A stretch of DNA of 37,837 bases from Thermocrinis sp. (GTDB lineage: Bacteria > Aquificota > Aquificia > Aquificales > Aquificaceae), in NCBI RefSeq assembly GCF_036781485.1, contig NZ_DAIQAX010000013.1, forward strand, positions 1 to 37,837, in the 5' to 3' direction. The notes beneath the pieces are model-generated. The model made no database searches. It was not told the DNA's origin and worked only from the letters and a program-made list of their open reading frames with translations. This document shows, piece after piece, positions 16,130-23,700 of the stretch. Each line of letters starts with the position of its first letter. The stretch's first letter is position 1. The position numbers were made by a program, and so were the translations under genes.

Positions 16130-16157
16130 ATTTTAATCAAGGGAATTAAGAAAGCAA
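16130..16157 (-). promoter_or_regulatory. promoter of the outer-membrane protein gene
   Basis: The minus strand has TTGCTT (16157-16152), a 16-base spacer and TAAAAT (16135-16130). Predicted initiation near 16123 gives a leader of about 23 bases containing the GGGAGGTG ribosome-binding site. This is one of only two places in the window where -35, -10 and Shine-Dalgarno line up. Confidence 0.5.
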
Positions 16158-16185
16158 TTAAGAAGTGGTTATGAATTGATAAATT

Positions 16186-18240
16186 CTATTTATAAAGCGA
16201 CATGGGAAGCCTGTTTATTTCCAATTCATAGCCCCAAAGGAGAGCGTTGGCTACTGCAGGAGCTATAGGTGGCACTCCTGGCTCGCCCACACCTCCCATC
16301 TTTCCTTCACCTTTGACTATGTAGACCTCTATCTCTGGCACTTTGTCCATAGTAAGGATGGGATAACTGTCAAAGTTTAGAGTGGTTGGTTTGCCGTTAG
16401 AAAAACTGACCCTTTCTCCAAGGAACGTACTTAGCCCCATGATTATACCACTCTCCATTTGAGAAACCACAAGGTCTGGATGGATCACCGTTGGACCTAT
16501 ATCCACCGTGCAGACGACTTTAACAACTTTGACTTCTCCTTTCTCAAAAATAACTTCCACACCTTGGGCCACATGACTTCCAAAGGAAAAGTGATAAGCC
16601 AAACCTACGTTTTGCCTTTTGCCCCAGCCTATCTTTTCAGCGGTTATCTCAAGCACTTTTCTTGCTCTTGGATTGTTTTTGAGAAGCTCAAGCCTCAGAT
16701 CCAGCGGGTCCCTGTTTCCCAGCTTTGCCAGTCTGTCCAGAAAGGTTTCCAAGATGAACGCATTATGGCTGTGGCCTACAGACCTCCAGAACCAAACTGG
16801 TATGGGAAGGTTTACACTTATGGTTTCTACATAAAGACTGGGCACCTGATAGGGCATGTCTTCCAATCCTTGGGTAGAAGCCCAATCAATACCAGAAGAG
16901 ACAGCTACTTTAAAGTAAAGGGAAGATACCCTACCCCTTTCGTCCAATGTTCCTCTAACGAGAGCTGCGCTCATAGGTCTGTAGTATCCAGAAAGCACGT
17001 CATCCTCGCGGGTGTATATGAGCTTAACTGGTTTTCCTGTTTTTTTTGATATCTCCACTGCTTCTGCCACAAAGCCCACGTGGGCCTTCCTTCCAAATCC
17101 TCCCCCCAAGTAAGTGGTGATTATTTCTATACGATCTTCTGCAAGTCCTGTAATATCCTTTACTACCTTCAGAGCTTGAGTTTGGGCTTGGATGGGAGCA
17201 AACACCTTGCAGGAGTCTTTCTTTACGTCTGCCACACAGCACATAGGTTCCAGCGTAGCATGGTATAGGTAGGGCAAAAGGTAAGTGGTGGACAGTTTCT
17301 TTGTAGCTCTTTGCCACTCTTCGTTGATGTTTCCTCTCCTTTCAACCACCCTACCATCCCTTCTTAGTGCTTCAAAGAACAGCTTCTCAAGGTTACTGTC
17401 GTCCAGACCTTCTATGGAGCTTTTGCTCCAAGAGACCCTTAGTTTTCTCCTGGCTTCTAAAAGAGTATCCACCGAAGCACCACAAAGGGCAATGCCCGTG
17501 GAAATCGGAAAAACGTCCAGAATACCATCAACCTTTTTAGCCTCACTTGCATCAAAAGAAAGTGGCTTAGAGCCAAAGGGAGCACGCTCTACCATCGCAT
17601 AGACCATACCGTCCATTCTTACGTCCATGCCAAAAATAGCTTTGCCATCTACCTTTTCTTGAGCATCTACGCGCGGCAGGTTTTTCCCAAGGTATATAAA
17701 CTCCGAAGGCTCTTTGAGCTTTGGTTTTGTTGGGACAGGAAGTCTAACCGCCTTTTCCCAAAGCTCTCCGTAAGGCACAGCCCTTCCGTCAAACCTTACG
17801 TATCCACCCTGAGCTTTTACCTGCTCCCTTCTTAGCCTAAACTCGTCCATAGCGCTTTGAATTAGCATCTCTTTCATGGAAGCACCCAGAACTCTCAAAA
17901 ATTCGTGCATGTGCCTTATGCTCGTGCTTCCACCTGTAAGTTGAGTTCCCATCTTTTGATCTTTGTAAGCATCACCAGCGGGAGCAGACCGGACCCTAAC
18001 CCTGTCCCAAGGAAAGTCCAGCTCCTCTGCCACCAGCATGGCCAAGCCCGTATAAACACCCTGTCCCATTTCCGATTTATTAACCAATAGGATCAGATAG
18101 TTGTCCCTGGTTATACTTGCCCAAAGCGCAGGCTTTAGGTTGTTGTTTTCAAATATCTTTCCTACAGAAAAGCCCTTAGGCGTTAAGAAAATGCCGAGAC
18201 TCATCCCGCTTAAAGCCAAAAGCTCCCTTCTGCTGATCAT
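16186..18240 (-). CDS. molybdenum hydroxylase large subunit (IorB-like, Tat-exported)
   Basis: A 684-residue molybdopterin-binding subunit of the xanthine oxidase family, closest by pattern to isoquinoline 1-oxidoreductase beta subunits. It opens with a twin-arginine signal, SRRELLALSGMSLG (residues 3-16), so it is probably exported folded. KSEMGQGVYTG near 55, GGGFGRK at 379-385 and GEPGVPPIAPAVANAL near 653 are family motifs; the last contains the expected catalytic glutamate. It uses Mo-cofactor to hydroxylate or oxidise an aldehyde or N-heterocycle; the substrate cannot be read from sequence. It overlaps the [2Fe-2S] subunit gene by four bases. No FAD subunit, cytochrome c or XdhC-like maturation gene is adjacent. 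Confidence 0.85.
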   Translation of the reverse strand: MISRRELLALSGMSLGIFLTPKGFSVGKIFENNNLKPALWASITRDNYLILLVNKSEMGQGVYTGLAMLVAEELDFPWDRVRVRSAPAGDAYKDQKMGTQLTGGSTSIRHMHEFLRVLGASMKEMLIQSAMDEFRLRREQVKAQGGYVRFDGRAVPYGELWEKAVRLPVPTKPKLKEPSEFIYLGKNLPRVDAQEKVDGKAIFGMDVRMDGMVYAMVERAPFGSKPLSFDASEAKKVDGILDVFPISTGIALCGASVDTLLEARRKLRVSWSKSSIEGLDDSNLEKLFFEALRRDGRVVERRGNINEEWQRATKKLSTTYLLPYLYHATLEPMCCVADVKKDSCKVFAPIQAQTQALKVVKDITGLAEDRIEIITTYLGGGFGRKAHVGFVAEAVEISKKTGKPVKLIYTREDDVLSGYYRPMSAALVRGTLDERGRVSSLYFKVAVSSGIDWASTQGLEDMPYQVPSLYVETISVNLPIPVWFWRSVGHSHNAFILETFLDRLAKLGNRDPLDLRLELLKNNPRARKVLEITAEKIGWGKRQNVGLAYHFSFGSHVAQGVEVIFEKGEVKVVKVVCTVDIGPTVIHPDLVVSQMESGIIMGLSTFLGERVSFSNGKPTTLNFDSYPILTMDKVPEIEVYIVKGEGKMGGVGEPGVPPIAPAVANALLWGYELEINRLPMSLYK

Positions 18241-18695
18241 GCTTTCACTCCCATTAGCCTTTGAGCTCTTTCAATCGCTCTGATTATGCGCGCGTATGTT
18301 CCGCACCTGCAAAGATGGGATGACATTACAGACACTATCTCCTGCCTGCTTGCCTTCGGATTTTTGCTTAAAAGAGCGTAAGCCTCCACTATCTGCCCAG
18401 GTTGGCAGTATCCACACTGTGGAACGTTTAGCTCCACCCAAGCCCTTTTAATGGGATGGTCCGACGGTATGCCTTCTATAGTGGTTATTCTCTTTCCTAA
18501 AACAGAGCCTACTTTTGTAATGCAGGACCTAATAGGATTGCCGTCCAAGAGTACGGTGCATGCACCGCATATACCCTTACCACATCCATACTTTGCGCCA
18601 GTTAGCCCAAGGTTTTCCCTCAAAACCCAAAGCAGAGTATTTTCTTTATTTACCTTTAGCCTGTAAGTCCTTCCATTTATGTTTAGCTCTAGCAA
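18237..18695 (-). CDS. [2Fe-2S] subunit of molybdenum hydroxylase (IorA-like)
   Basis: A 152-residue electron-transfer subunit with two [2Fe-2S] clusters. Cys38, 43, 46 and 58 form the plant-type ferredoxin site (YGCGKGICGACTV). Cys94, 97, 129 and 131 form the second (CGYCQPG and LCRCG). It has no signal of its own, so it would be carried out of the cytoplasm with the Tat-tagged large subunit. The start is TTG at 18695, supported by AGGAG at normal spacing upstream. The next gene overlaps as ATGA. With no flavin subunit, electrons probably leave to a cytochrome or quinone; this is an inference. Confidence 0.9.
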   Translation of the reverse strand: MLELNINGRTYRLKVNKENTLLWVLRENLGLTGAKYGCGKGICGACTVLLDGNPIRSCITKVGSVLGKRITTIEGIPSDHPIKRAWVELNVPQCGYCQPGQIVEAYALLSKNPKASRQEIVSVMSSHLCRCGTYARIIRAIERAQRLMGVKA

Positions 18696-18737
18696 GGTGT
18701 TACTCCTAAAAGGTTAATTTATCCGAACTAAATAAAT

Positions 18738-18765
18738 TTGCAATTTCTAAAATTTGGAATATAAT
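18738..18765 (+). promoter_or_regulatory. promoter of the cold-shock gene
   Basis: TTGCAA (18738-18743), a 16-base spacer and a perfect TATAAT (18760-18765). Predicted initiation near 18772 gives a leader of about 80 bases, long for this window. The divergent molybdenum-hydroxylase operon starts 43 bp upstream and must share the AT-rich spacer. Confidence 0.7.
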
Positions 18766-18781
18766 TTTAAAGAGAGTTGTT

Positions 18782-18844
18782 CTATAGAAGGGAGGGCGCC
18801 TAACCTTCTGTAGTTCCGCTCTAGTAAAGTTTTTAAGGAGGTTT
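18782..18844 (+). promoter_or_regulatory. structured 5' leader, possible Shine-Dalgarno switch
   Basis: Bases 18782-18791 (CTATAGAAGG) pair with 18804-18813 (CCTTCTGTAG) as a 10-bp stem with one G-U pair. The 12-base loop contains the palindrome AGGCGCCT in part (GGCGCC). Alternatively, 18802-18809 (AACCTTCT) can pair over eight positions, with one G-U, with 18836-18843 (AGGAGGTT), which includes the Shine-Dalgarno. The two pairings use the same bases and exclude each other, so the leader could toggle between open and closed ribosome-binding states. Pairing is seen in the sequence; the regulation is inferred. Confidence 0.5.
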
Positions 18845-18852
18845 GTAGCACC

Positions 18853-19062
18853 ATGAAGTTAAGAGGCACAGTAAAGTGGTTTAGCAAGGATAAGGGTTAT
18901 GGCTTTATAACCCGTGATGACAATCAAGGGGATGTATTTGTACATTTTTCCGCTATACAGCAAAGAGGTTTTAAAACCCTCCAGGAGGGTCAAAAGGTAG
19001 AGTTTGAAATTGAGCAAGACGCCAAAGGTCCCAGAGCTAAAAACGTAAGAGTTCTTTACTAA
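18853..19062 (+). CDS. cold-shock domain protein (CspA family)
   Basis: A 69-residue single cold-shock domain that binds single-stranded RNA/DNA and melts mRNA structure. It opens MKLRGTVKWFSKDKGYGFI with RNP1 (KGYGFI), then RNP2-like VFVHF, and has the five-strand barrel length expected. Basic and aromatic surface residues are conserved. The Shine-Dalgarno AAGGAGGT lies 10 bases before the ATG. It has its own promoter, a long folded leader and a terminator hairpin, so it is monocistronic and probably controlled at RNA level. In a thermophile a Csp may serve growth or RNA chaperoning as much as cold adaptation. Confidence 0.95.
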   Translation: MKLRGTVKWFSKDKGYGFITRDDNQGDVFVHFSAIQQRGFKTLQEGQKVEFEIEQDAKGPRAKNVRVLY

Positions 19063-19069
19063 CTCTAGT

Positions 19070-19085
19070 GCCCCCTTTCGGGGGC
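19070..19085 (+). terminator. hairpin terminator after the cold-shock gene
   Basis: Perfect 6-bp stem GCCCCC/GGGGGC with loop TTTC, 7 bases after the stop, followed by TAAAAATATATTTT. The tail is AT-rich rather than pure T. It separates the cold-shock gene from the nucleotidyltransferase gene 22 bp further on. Confidence 0.75.
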
Positions 19086-19107
19086 TAAAAATATATTTTC
19101 TAATTCT

Positions 19108-20649
19108 ATGGAAAGTCTTCTATTTCAGAAGGGAGCAAAGCACACCGCCCATGGTCTAAACTTTTACCTATCTTACCTTGATGATATTGCAAAGGTCTTG
19201 CCAAAGGATTGCTACTGTTTTATAGTCGGTGGCTGGGTCAGAGATCGTATCCTTGGAGAACCAGTAGGTTACAAAATAGACGTGGATATACTTTTGACTT
19301 GTGATCCTCTTGATGTTGGCAAGCGTTTTGCAAAGCTTGTAGGAGGCTCTTATTTTGAATTTGAAAAGAAGGGACTTCTCAGAAGACCTACCATAGCTAC
19401 TGTAATACTAAAAATCCCACCGTATAAATACCGCTTTGACTTTGCTCAAATAAAGGGAAAGGACATAGAAAGAGCTTTGATAGAAGACCTGCTTTCTCGG
19501 GATTTTACCGCTAACGCCATGGCTGTAAGCATAGATGACGTGCTAAGTATAGGTGCAAAGCAAACCATAATCTACGACCCAGCCCACGGCATGGAAGACT
19601 TAGAAAGTGGCATTCTAAGGCCCGTGTCTTTAAAGAACTTAGAAGAAGACCCAGTTAGGATCCTCCGTGGTTTTAGGCTGAGCGTGGAAAAGGATTTAGA
19701 GCTTTCTGGAGACTTCCTGGAGTTTGTAAAGAAGAAAGCTCACCTAATAAAGCGTGCGCCTATAGAAAGGGTAACCTTAGAGCTTTTGAAGGTCTTTAGA
19801 AACAAAAACAGTGGAAAGATAATAAGAATGCTCTATGAATACAACGTGCTTCAGCAGATAATACCAGAGATAGAAAGATGGAAAGAAATAGAAAATCAAG
19901 GAAACCATCACAAGTATTCGCTCAAGGAACATATGCTAAAGGTTATGGAGTTTGTAGACCAGGTGGTAGAAGAAAGAGAAAGGTATTTGGCTAAAGAACT
20001 CTTGCAAAGCTTAGGAAAGAAAGAATTTTTAGGTGAGTTTTCGGACCTGGAGCTTTTGAAAATATCCGCCCTGCTTCATGACATAGCCAAACCCCACACC
20101 TTTGAGATAAGAGAAGGAAAGGTGACCTTTTACAACCACGACAAGCTTGGTGCCCAAATAGCAAAGGATATAGGAAATAAACTAAAGCTTGGAGAGGATG
20201 CTATCAAGTTTGTATGCTCAATCGTAGAACACCACCTAAGACCCTTTTACCTGAGAGAATCTCTAAGAAAAGGAGAGCTTACAGATAGAGGAAAGGCTAA
20301 ATTCTGGAAAGACTGTCAAGATGTAGCCCCGTGGCTTTTCTTGCATGCAATTGCAGATGCCCTTGGAAGTGGAGACGACCCAGAGCAAATAAGCTGGCTT
20401 TTAAAAACAATCCATGAGCTGACAGAGTATAGAAGCAAGATCCTTACAAGCATACCTACCAAACCTTTGCTGTCTGGAGATGAAATTATGCAACTTCTTA
20501 ACATAGGCCCAGGGCCAAAGGTAGGAGAAATTAAAAAAGCCTTAGAAAGAGCTCAGTGGGAAGGCTTGGTAAAAACCAAAGAAGAGGCAATAAAGTTTGT
20601 TAAGGAAAATTATCTTGAAAACTCAAAGCTTATGGGCGATCCATCCTGA
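19108..20649 (+). CDS. tRNA nucleotidyltransferase with HD domain (CCA-, CC- or A-adding)
   Basis: A 513-residue class II nucleotidyltransferase that builds tRNA 3' ends. Motifs are GGWVRD at 41-46, the metal-binding Asp58-x-Asp60, RDFTANAM at 131-138, the template-like EDPVR at 180-184, and an HD phosphohydrolase domain with LLHDIAKPH (His324-Asp325). In Aquifex aeolicus CCA synthesis is split between separate CC-adding and A-adding enzymes, so this protein may do only part of the job; sequence alone does not tell me which. The tRNA-Leu in this window lacks an encoded CCA and needs such activity. The ATG has no Shine-Dalgarno. The 3' end overlaps the convergent lipoprotein gene by 40 bp. Confidence 0.88.
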   Translation: MESLLFQKGAKHTAHGLNFYLSYLDDIAKVLPKDCYCFIVGGWVRDRILGEPVGYKIDVDILLTCDPLDVGKRFAKLVGGSYFEFEKKGLLRRPTIATVILKIPPYKYRFDFAQIKGKDIERALIEDLLSRDFTANAMAVSIDDVLSIGAKQTIIYDPAHGMEDLESGILRPVSLKNLEEDPVRILRGFRLSVEKDLELSGDFLEFVKKKAHLIKRAPIERVTLELLKVFRNKNSGKIIRMLYEYNVLQQIIPEIERWKEIENQGNHHKYSLKEHMLKVMEFVDQVVEERERYLAKELLQSLGKKEFLGEFSDLELLKISALLHDIAKPHTFEIREGKVTFYNHDKLGAQIAKDIGNKLKLGEDAIKFVCSIVEHHLRPFYLRESLRKGELTDRGKAKFWKDCQDVAPWLFLHAIADALGSGDDPEQISWLLKTIHELTEYRSKILTSIPTKPLLSGDEIMQLLNIGPGPKVGEIKKALERAQWEGLVKTKEEAIKFVKENYLENSKLMGDPS

Positions 20650-21104
20650 AGCCTTAGCTCAAAACCTATGCCGCAGTTCTCTTTATGTTTTCCAACCTTT
20701 CCCAAAACCTGAGACTTTTTAACTCTTTCCCCTTTTTTCACAAAAAGACTACCCGCTCTTGTATACACAGATATGTACCCATTTTCCTGCTCTACCATAA
20801 CCACAAGACCATAGCCCTTTAGATCATCTTCTGCATAAAGAACCTTCCCATTTTCTAAGGCCCTAAAGAACTCATTGCAAGAGGTATTTATGAAATATCC
20901 CCTTCCAGATTTTAAGGGTGTGCCCTTTACTGGCATTGGAGCCACTACAGGCTTCTCTTTTGGAAGATCCTTTGGTGGCTCCTTTGGCTCTGGAGCTTCC
21001 TGAGGTTTAGGCGTGTATCTTGGAGCAGTGGGTCTTTTTTCCCTTATCTCTATCTGAACGCAGGAACTAATGAATATAAACAAAAGGAAGACTATAGGAA
21101 CCAT
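20610..21104 (-). CDS. degenerate LytM/M23-like lipoprotein
   Basis: About 165 residues: a short hydrophobic signal with lipobox ISSC, a proline/lysine-rich linker (PKPQEAPEPKEPPKDLPKEK), and a C-terminal M23/LytM-like fold, recognisable as NGKVLYAEDDLKGYGLVVMVEQENGYIS in two pieces and GERVKKSQVLGKVG. The catalytic histidines are replaced: the HxH site reads GFE, and the usual histidine after the VMV strand is absent. A scaffold or amidase-activator role like NlpD/EnvC is therefore more likely than hydrolase activity. Two domain cysteines could form a disulfide. ATG at 21104 gives a signal without basic residues; a TTG at 21149 in frame adds K/R residues and is possible. The start overlaps nnr by 38 bp or more. 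Confidence 0.7.
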   Translation of the reverse strand: MVPIVFLLFIFISSCVQIEIREKRPTAPRYTPKPQEAPEPKEPPKDLPKEKPVVAPMPVKGTPLKSGRGYFINTSCNEFFRALENGKVLYAEDDLKGYGLVVMVEQENGYISVYTRAGSLFVKKGERVKKSQVLGKVGKHKENCGIGFELRLQDGSPISFEFSR

Positions 21105-22593
21105 TTTCCAGCATTCTGTAGGCTTCCGGTAAGTATTCCACCAAGTCAAGAGCTCTAACGCTCTCTCTGTGCCTGTACTTTTCAGCTATTTCCCCAGCCA
21201 AACCGTGGAGAAAAACTCCAAGCCTTAGGGCATAGCTAACCTCAAAACCTCTTCCCAAAAGAGCTGCCAAAATGCCAGAAAGCACGTCTCCTACACCCCC
21301 CTTTGCCATGGCGGGTGTGCCCCTGGTGGAAAGAAAGACCTTCCCTTCTGGACAGGCTATGGCAGTTCTTGAAGACTTTAAAACCACATAGCAGTTGTAA
21401 TTTACCGCAAAATCCAAAGCGGTGTCCATAAGGTTGTAGATTATGTCCTCCTTTTTGATACCGGATAGCCTTTCAAACTCTCCCACATGGGGTGTGAGTA
21501 CGGTAGGAGCTTCCCTTTGCTTTAGAACTTCAACCTTTCCACTGTCCGCAAGGTTGTTTATGCCGTCCGCATCCAAAAGAAGGGGCTTTTTCCAGTTTTT
21601 TAGGAGCTCCACTATAAACTCCTGCCCTTCTTTATACCTTCCCATGCCCATACCAATTCCCAGCGCGCTGAACCTGTCCTGATCTGCAAGTATAAGGTCA
21701 CAAGCCTTAGGAGATAGGAACTCCTTCCCTGGTAAGGGAATACTCATCTCCTCCATAAGGGAAGTCTCAAATATTTGGTTTAGACCCTCTGGAACGCCTA
21801 CGCTAACCAAGCCTGCTCCAGCCCTCGTGCTTGCCTTTGCGCTCATTATAATCGCCCCAGTTTTGCCTACGCTTGAGCCTACCAAAAGCACGTGTCCAGC
21901 TTTGCCTTTGTGAATATCCACCTCCCTCTTTGGTGGCTCAACCCTTAAAATTACTTCCCTTTTTACATGCTCCACAAAGGTCTCTGGAATACCAATGTGA
22001 GCCACGTATAGCTCCCCACACCTTTTTGAAGCAGGATGCAGAAGATGGCAAACCTTTGGAAACTGAAAGGTAAGGGTAATGCTCGCCTTAACGCTTGGAG
22101 TATAAACTCTTCCGCTGTCTGCAGAAAGCCCAGAAGGTATATCTACAGAAAGCACGGGCGTTTTTGTTCTCTCTAAAGCTTCTATTACAGGTCTTGCTGG
22201 TCCTTCTACGGGAGGTTCAAAGCCCGTTCCAAAAATAGCATCCACTATAAGATGGTAATCTTCCAAGGGCTGAAGCTCCTTTAAAGGCTCTAAACCTAAG
22301 CTTTTTAGAATCCTTAGTTGAAGCTCCGCATCCCCTTTTACCTGTCCAAAAACAAGGAAAACATCCACTTTATAGCCCCAAAGGAGAAGGTGTCTGGCGC
22401 AAGCTAAGCCGTCCCCCCCGTTGTTTCCCTTACCTACAAGAACCAGAACTTTAGAACCTTTTGGGTATCTTTCTCTTATAACTCTTGCCACGCTCAAGGC
22501 TGCGTTTTCCATAAGCACCAAAGAGGGTATGCCCAGCCCCTCTATTGTCTCTTTGTCTGCGAGGACCATTTCTTTAGCTTTGAGAATCTTCAC
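21067..22593 (-). CDS. nnr: bifunctional NAD(P)H-hydrate epimerase / ADP-dependent dehydratase
   Basis: A 508-residue metabolite-repair enzyme that restores heat- or enzyme-damaged NAD(P)HX. The N-terminal epimerase domain (about 1-210) has GKGNNGGDG, DAIFGTG and VDIPSGL. The C-terminal ribokinase-like dehydratase (about 220-495) has HKGKAGHVLLVGSS, LDADGINNLA, LTPHVGEFERLSG and GGVGDVLSGILAALLG. Repair should matter at high temperature, where NADH hydration is faster; that link is inference. GTG at 22593 is the start; lolA begins only 16 bp away on the other strand, leaving almost no dedicated promoter space. Confidence 0.95.
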   Translation of the reverse strand: MKILKAKEMVLADKETIEGLGIPSLVLMENAALSVARVIRERYPKGSKVLVLVGKGNNGGDGLACARHLLLWGYKVDVFLVFGQVKGDAELQLRILKSLGLEPLKELQPLEDYHLIVDAIFGTGFEPPVEGPARPVIEALERTKTPVLSVDIPSGLSADSGRVYTPSVKASITLTFQFPKVCHLLHPASKRCGELYVAHIGIPETFVEHVKREVILRVEPPKREVDIHKGKAGHVLLVGSSVGKTGAIIMSAKASTRAGAGLVSVGVPEGLNQIFETSLMEEMSIPLPGKEFLSPKACDLILADQDRFSALGIGMGMGRYKEGQEFIVELLKNWKKPLLLDADGINNLADSGKVEVLKQREAPTVLTPHVGEFERLSGIKKEDIIYNLMDTALDFAVNYNCYVVLKSSRTAIACPEGKVFLSTRGTPAMAKGGVGDVLSGILAALLGRGFEVSYALRLGVFLHGLAGEIAEKYRHRESVRALDLVEYLPEAYRMLENGSYSLPFVYIH

Positions 22594-22595
22594 AT

Positions 22596-22601
22596 TAAAA
22601 T
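22596..22601 (+). promoter_or_regulatory. possible -10 box for lolA
   Basis: TAAAAT followed by 8 bases and the lolA ATG, in the 16-bp gap between divergent genes. Any -35 would lie inside the nnr coding region. No Shine-Dalgarno is present. Confidence 0.3.
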
Positions 22602-22609
22602 ATTAAACC

Positions 22610-23215
22610 ATGAAGCTTTTGCTTTTGCTTACCATTCCTCTTTTAGCCTTTGCTCAGAGTTTTGAGATGTTAGAAAAGAAACTTCAGGAGATAAGAGTTT
22701 TAAAAGCTTCCTTCATCCAAAGGGTTAGGTATCCTTGGTATTCAAAGCAGGACATTTCTAAGGGATTTTTCTACGCTCAAAAAGGGGGAAAGTTTAGACT
22801 TGAGTACGAACAGCCAGAAAAGACCATCATAGTATCCGATGGTAGGGAAATAGTCCTATACTCCCCTTCGGAAAAAAGCGCCATAATAGACAGCATAGAC
22901 AGAAACCAATCGGCTGTGATTGAATCACTCCTTTTAGTCTCTAGGCCACTAAGTGAGGTGTTTGACCTTGTGGGAGAAATAGAAAAGGAGGGAAAGCGTT
23001 TTTTGGTATTAAAGCCAAAAACCAAAGATGATTTTTTCCATAGGGTTTTGGTAAGGATGGATCAAGATGGAATACCAAGGGTTATAAGAGTTGAAGAAAA
23101 GGACGGAACTACTACAGAGATAGAGCTTTTAGATGTTAATACAAACTTCACTGCCTCAAGCAATCTGTTTAAAATAGATCTTCCCAGTGGTACTAAGATA
23201 AAAAGAGTCTTCTAA
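22610..23215 (+). CDS. lolA: outer-membrane lipoprotein carrier LolA
   Basis: A 201-residue periplasmic chaperone that ferries lipoproteins from the LolCDE transporter to the outer membrane. A signal peptide (MKLLLLLTIPLLAFAQS, cleavage near residue 16) precedes the LolA core: LKASFIQRVR, then SKGFFYAQKGGKFRLEYEQP and IIVSDGREIVLYSP, then a beta-rich second half ending ASSNLFKIDLPSG. Pattern and length match LolA well. The presence of a diderm lipoprotein system fits the neighbouring lipoprotein and outer-membrane protein. It starts a plus-strand run with the GNAT gene 5 bp downstream. Confidence 0.9.
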   Translation: MKLLLLLTIPLLAFAQSFEMLEKKLQEIRVLKASFIQRVRYPWYSKQDISKGFFYAQKGGKFRLEYEQPEKTIIVSDGREIVLYSPSEKSAIIDSIDRNQSAVIESLLLVSRPLSEVFDLVGEIEKEGKRFLVLKPKTKDDFFHRVLVRMDQDGIPRVIRVEEKDGTTTEIELLDVNTNFTASSNLFKIDLPSGTKIKRVF

Positions 23216-23220
23216 AAGTT

Positions 23221-23700
23221 ATGATAAACATAGAAAAGGCAGGCACTGAAGACATAGAAGAATTAGCTAAGATGTATTTGGAAGGCTACAAGGGTTTAGA
23301 AGAGTATGCTTACACCCATCCAGAGGATGTTTTAGCTTATCTTAACTGGCTGTTCAGAAGGGACATAGCGGGCATATTTGTGGCTGTTTTGGACGGTAAA
23401 AAGGTAGGTTTCATAGCAAGCGATGGAAACTGGTTTAGTAAGAGGGAAGGTAAGGTGGTGGGTGCCATACACGAGTTGGTGGTGTTGCCAGAATACAGAG
23501 GTTTAGGTATAGGAAAAAAGCTTTTGGAAAGAGCTATCCAATACTTCAAAGAAAGAGGCTTAGATACCGTAGAGCTTTGGGTAGGAGATGAAAATGCATG
23601 GGCTATAGAGTTTTACAAAAAACAGGGCTTTGTAGAAAAGGACAGGTTCAACTACTGGATAAGGATGACAAAGACTATAAAAAATGAGGCTGGTGGTTAA
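23221..23700 (+). CDS. GNAT-family N-acetyltransferase
   Basis: A 159-residue single-domain acetyltransferase using acetyl-CoA. Motif A is clear as LVVLPEYRGLGIGKKLLERA near residues 84-103 (R/Q-x-x-G-x-G/A loop for CoA). Motif B follows with LWVGDENAWAIEFYKKQGFVEKDRF. The N-terminus (IEKAGTEDIEELAKMY) is typical of RimI-like members. The substrate is unknown; a protein N-terminus, amine or antibiotic-like compound are all possible. It lies 5 bp after lolA and overlaps proB by 17 bp, so the three are probably cotranscribed. Confidence 0.87.
   Translation: MINIEKAGTEDIEELAKMYLEGYKGLEEYAYTHPEDVLAYLNWLFRRDIAGIFVAVLDGKKVGFIASDGNWFSKREGKVVGAIHELVVLPEYRGLGIGKKLLERAIQYFKERGLDTVELWVGDENAWAIEFYKKQGFVEKDRFNYWIRMTKTIKNEAGG

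Noticed and set aside
16459..17049. A 196-codon open frame opposite the molybdenum hydroxylase gene
   Set aside because: It is antisense to a strongly matching coding sequence, has no recognisable domain and no Shine-Dalgarno.
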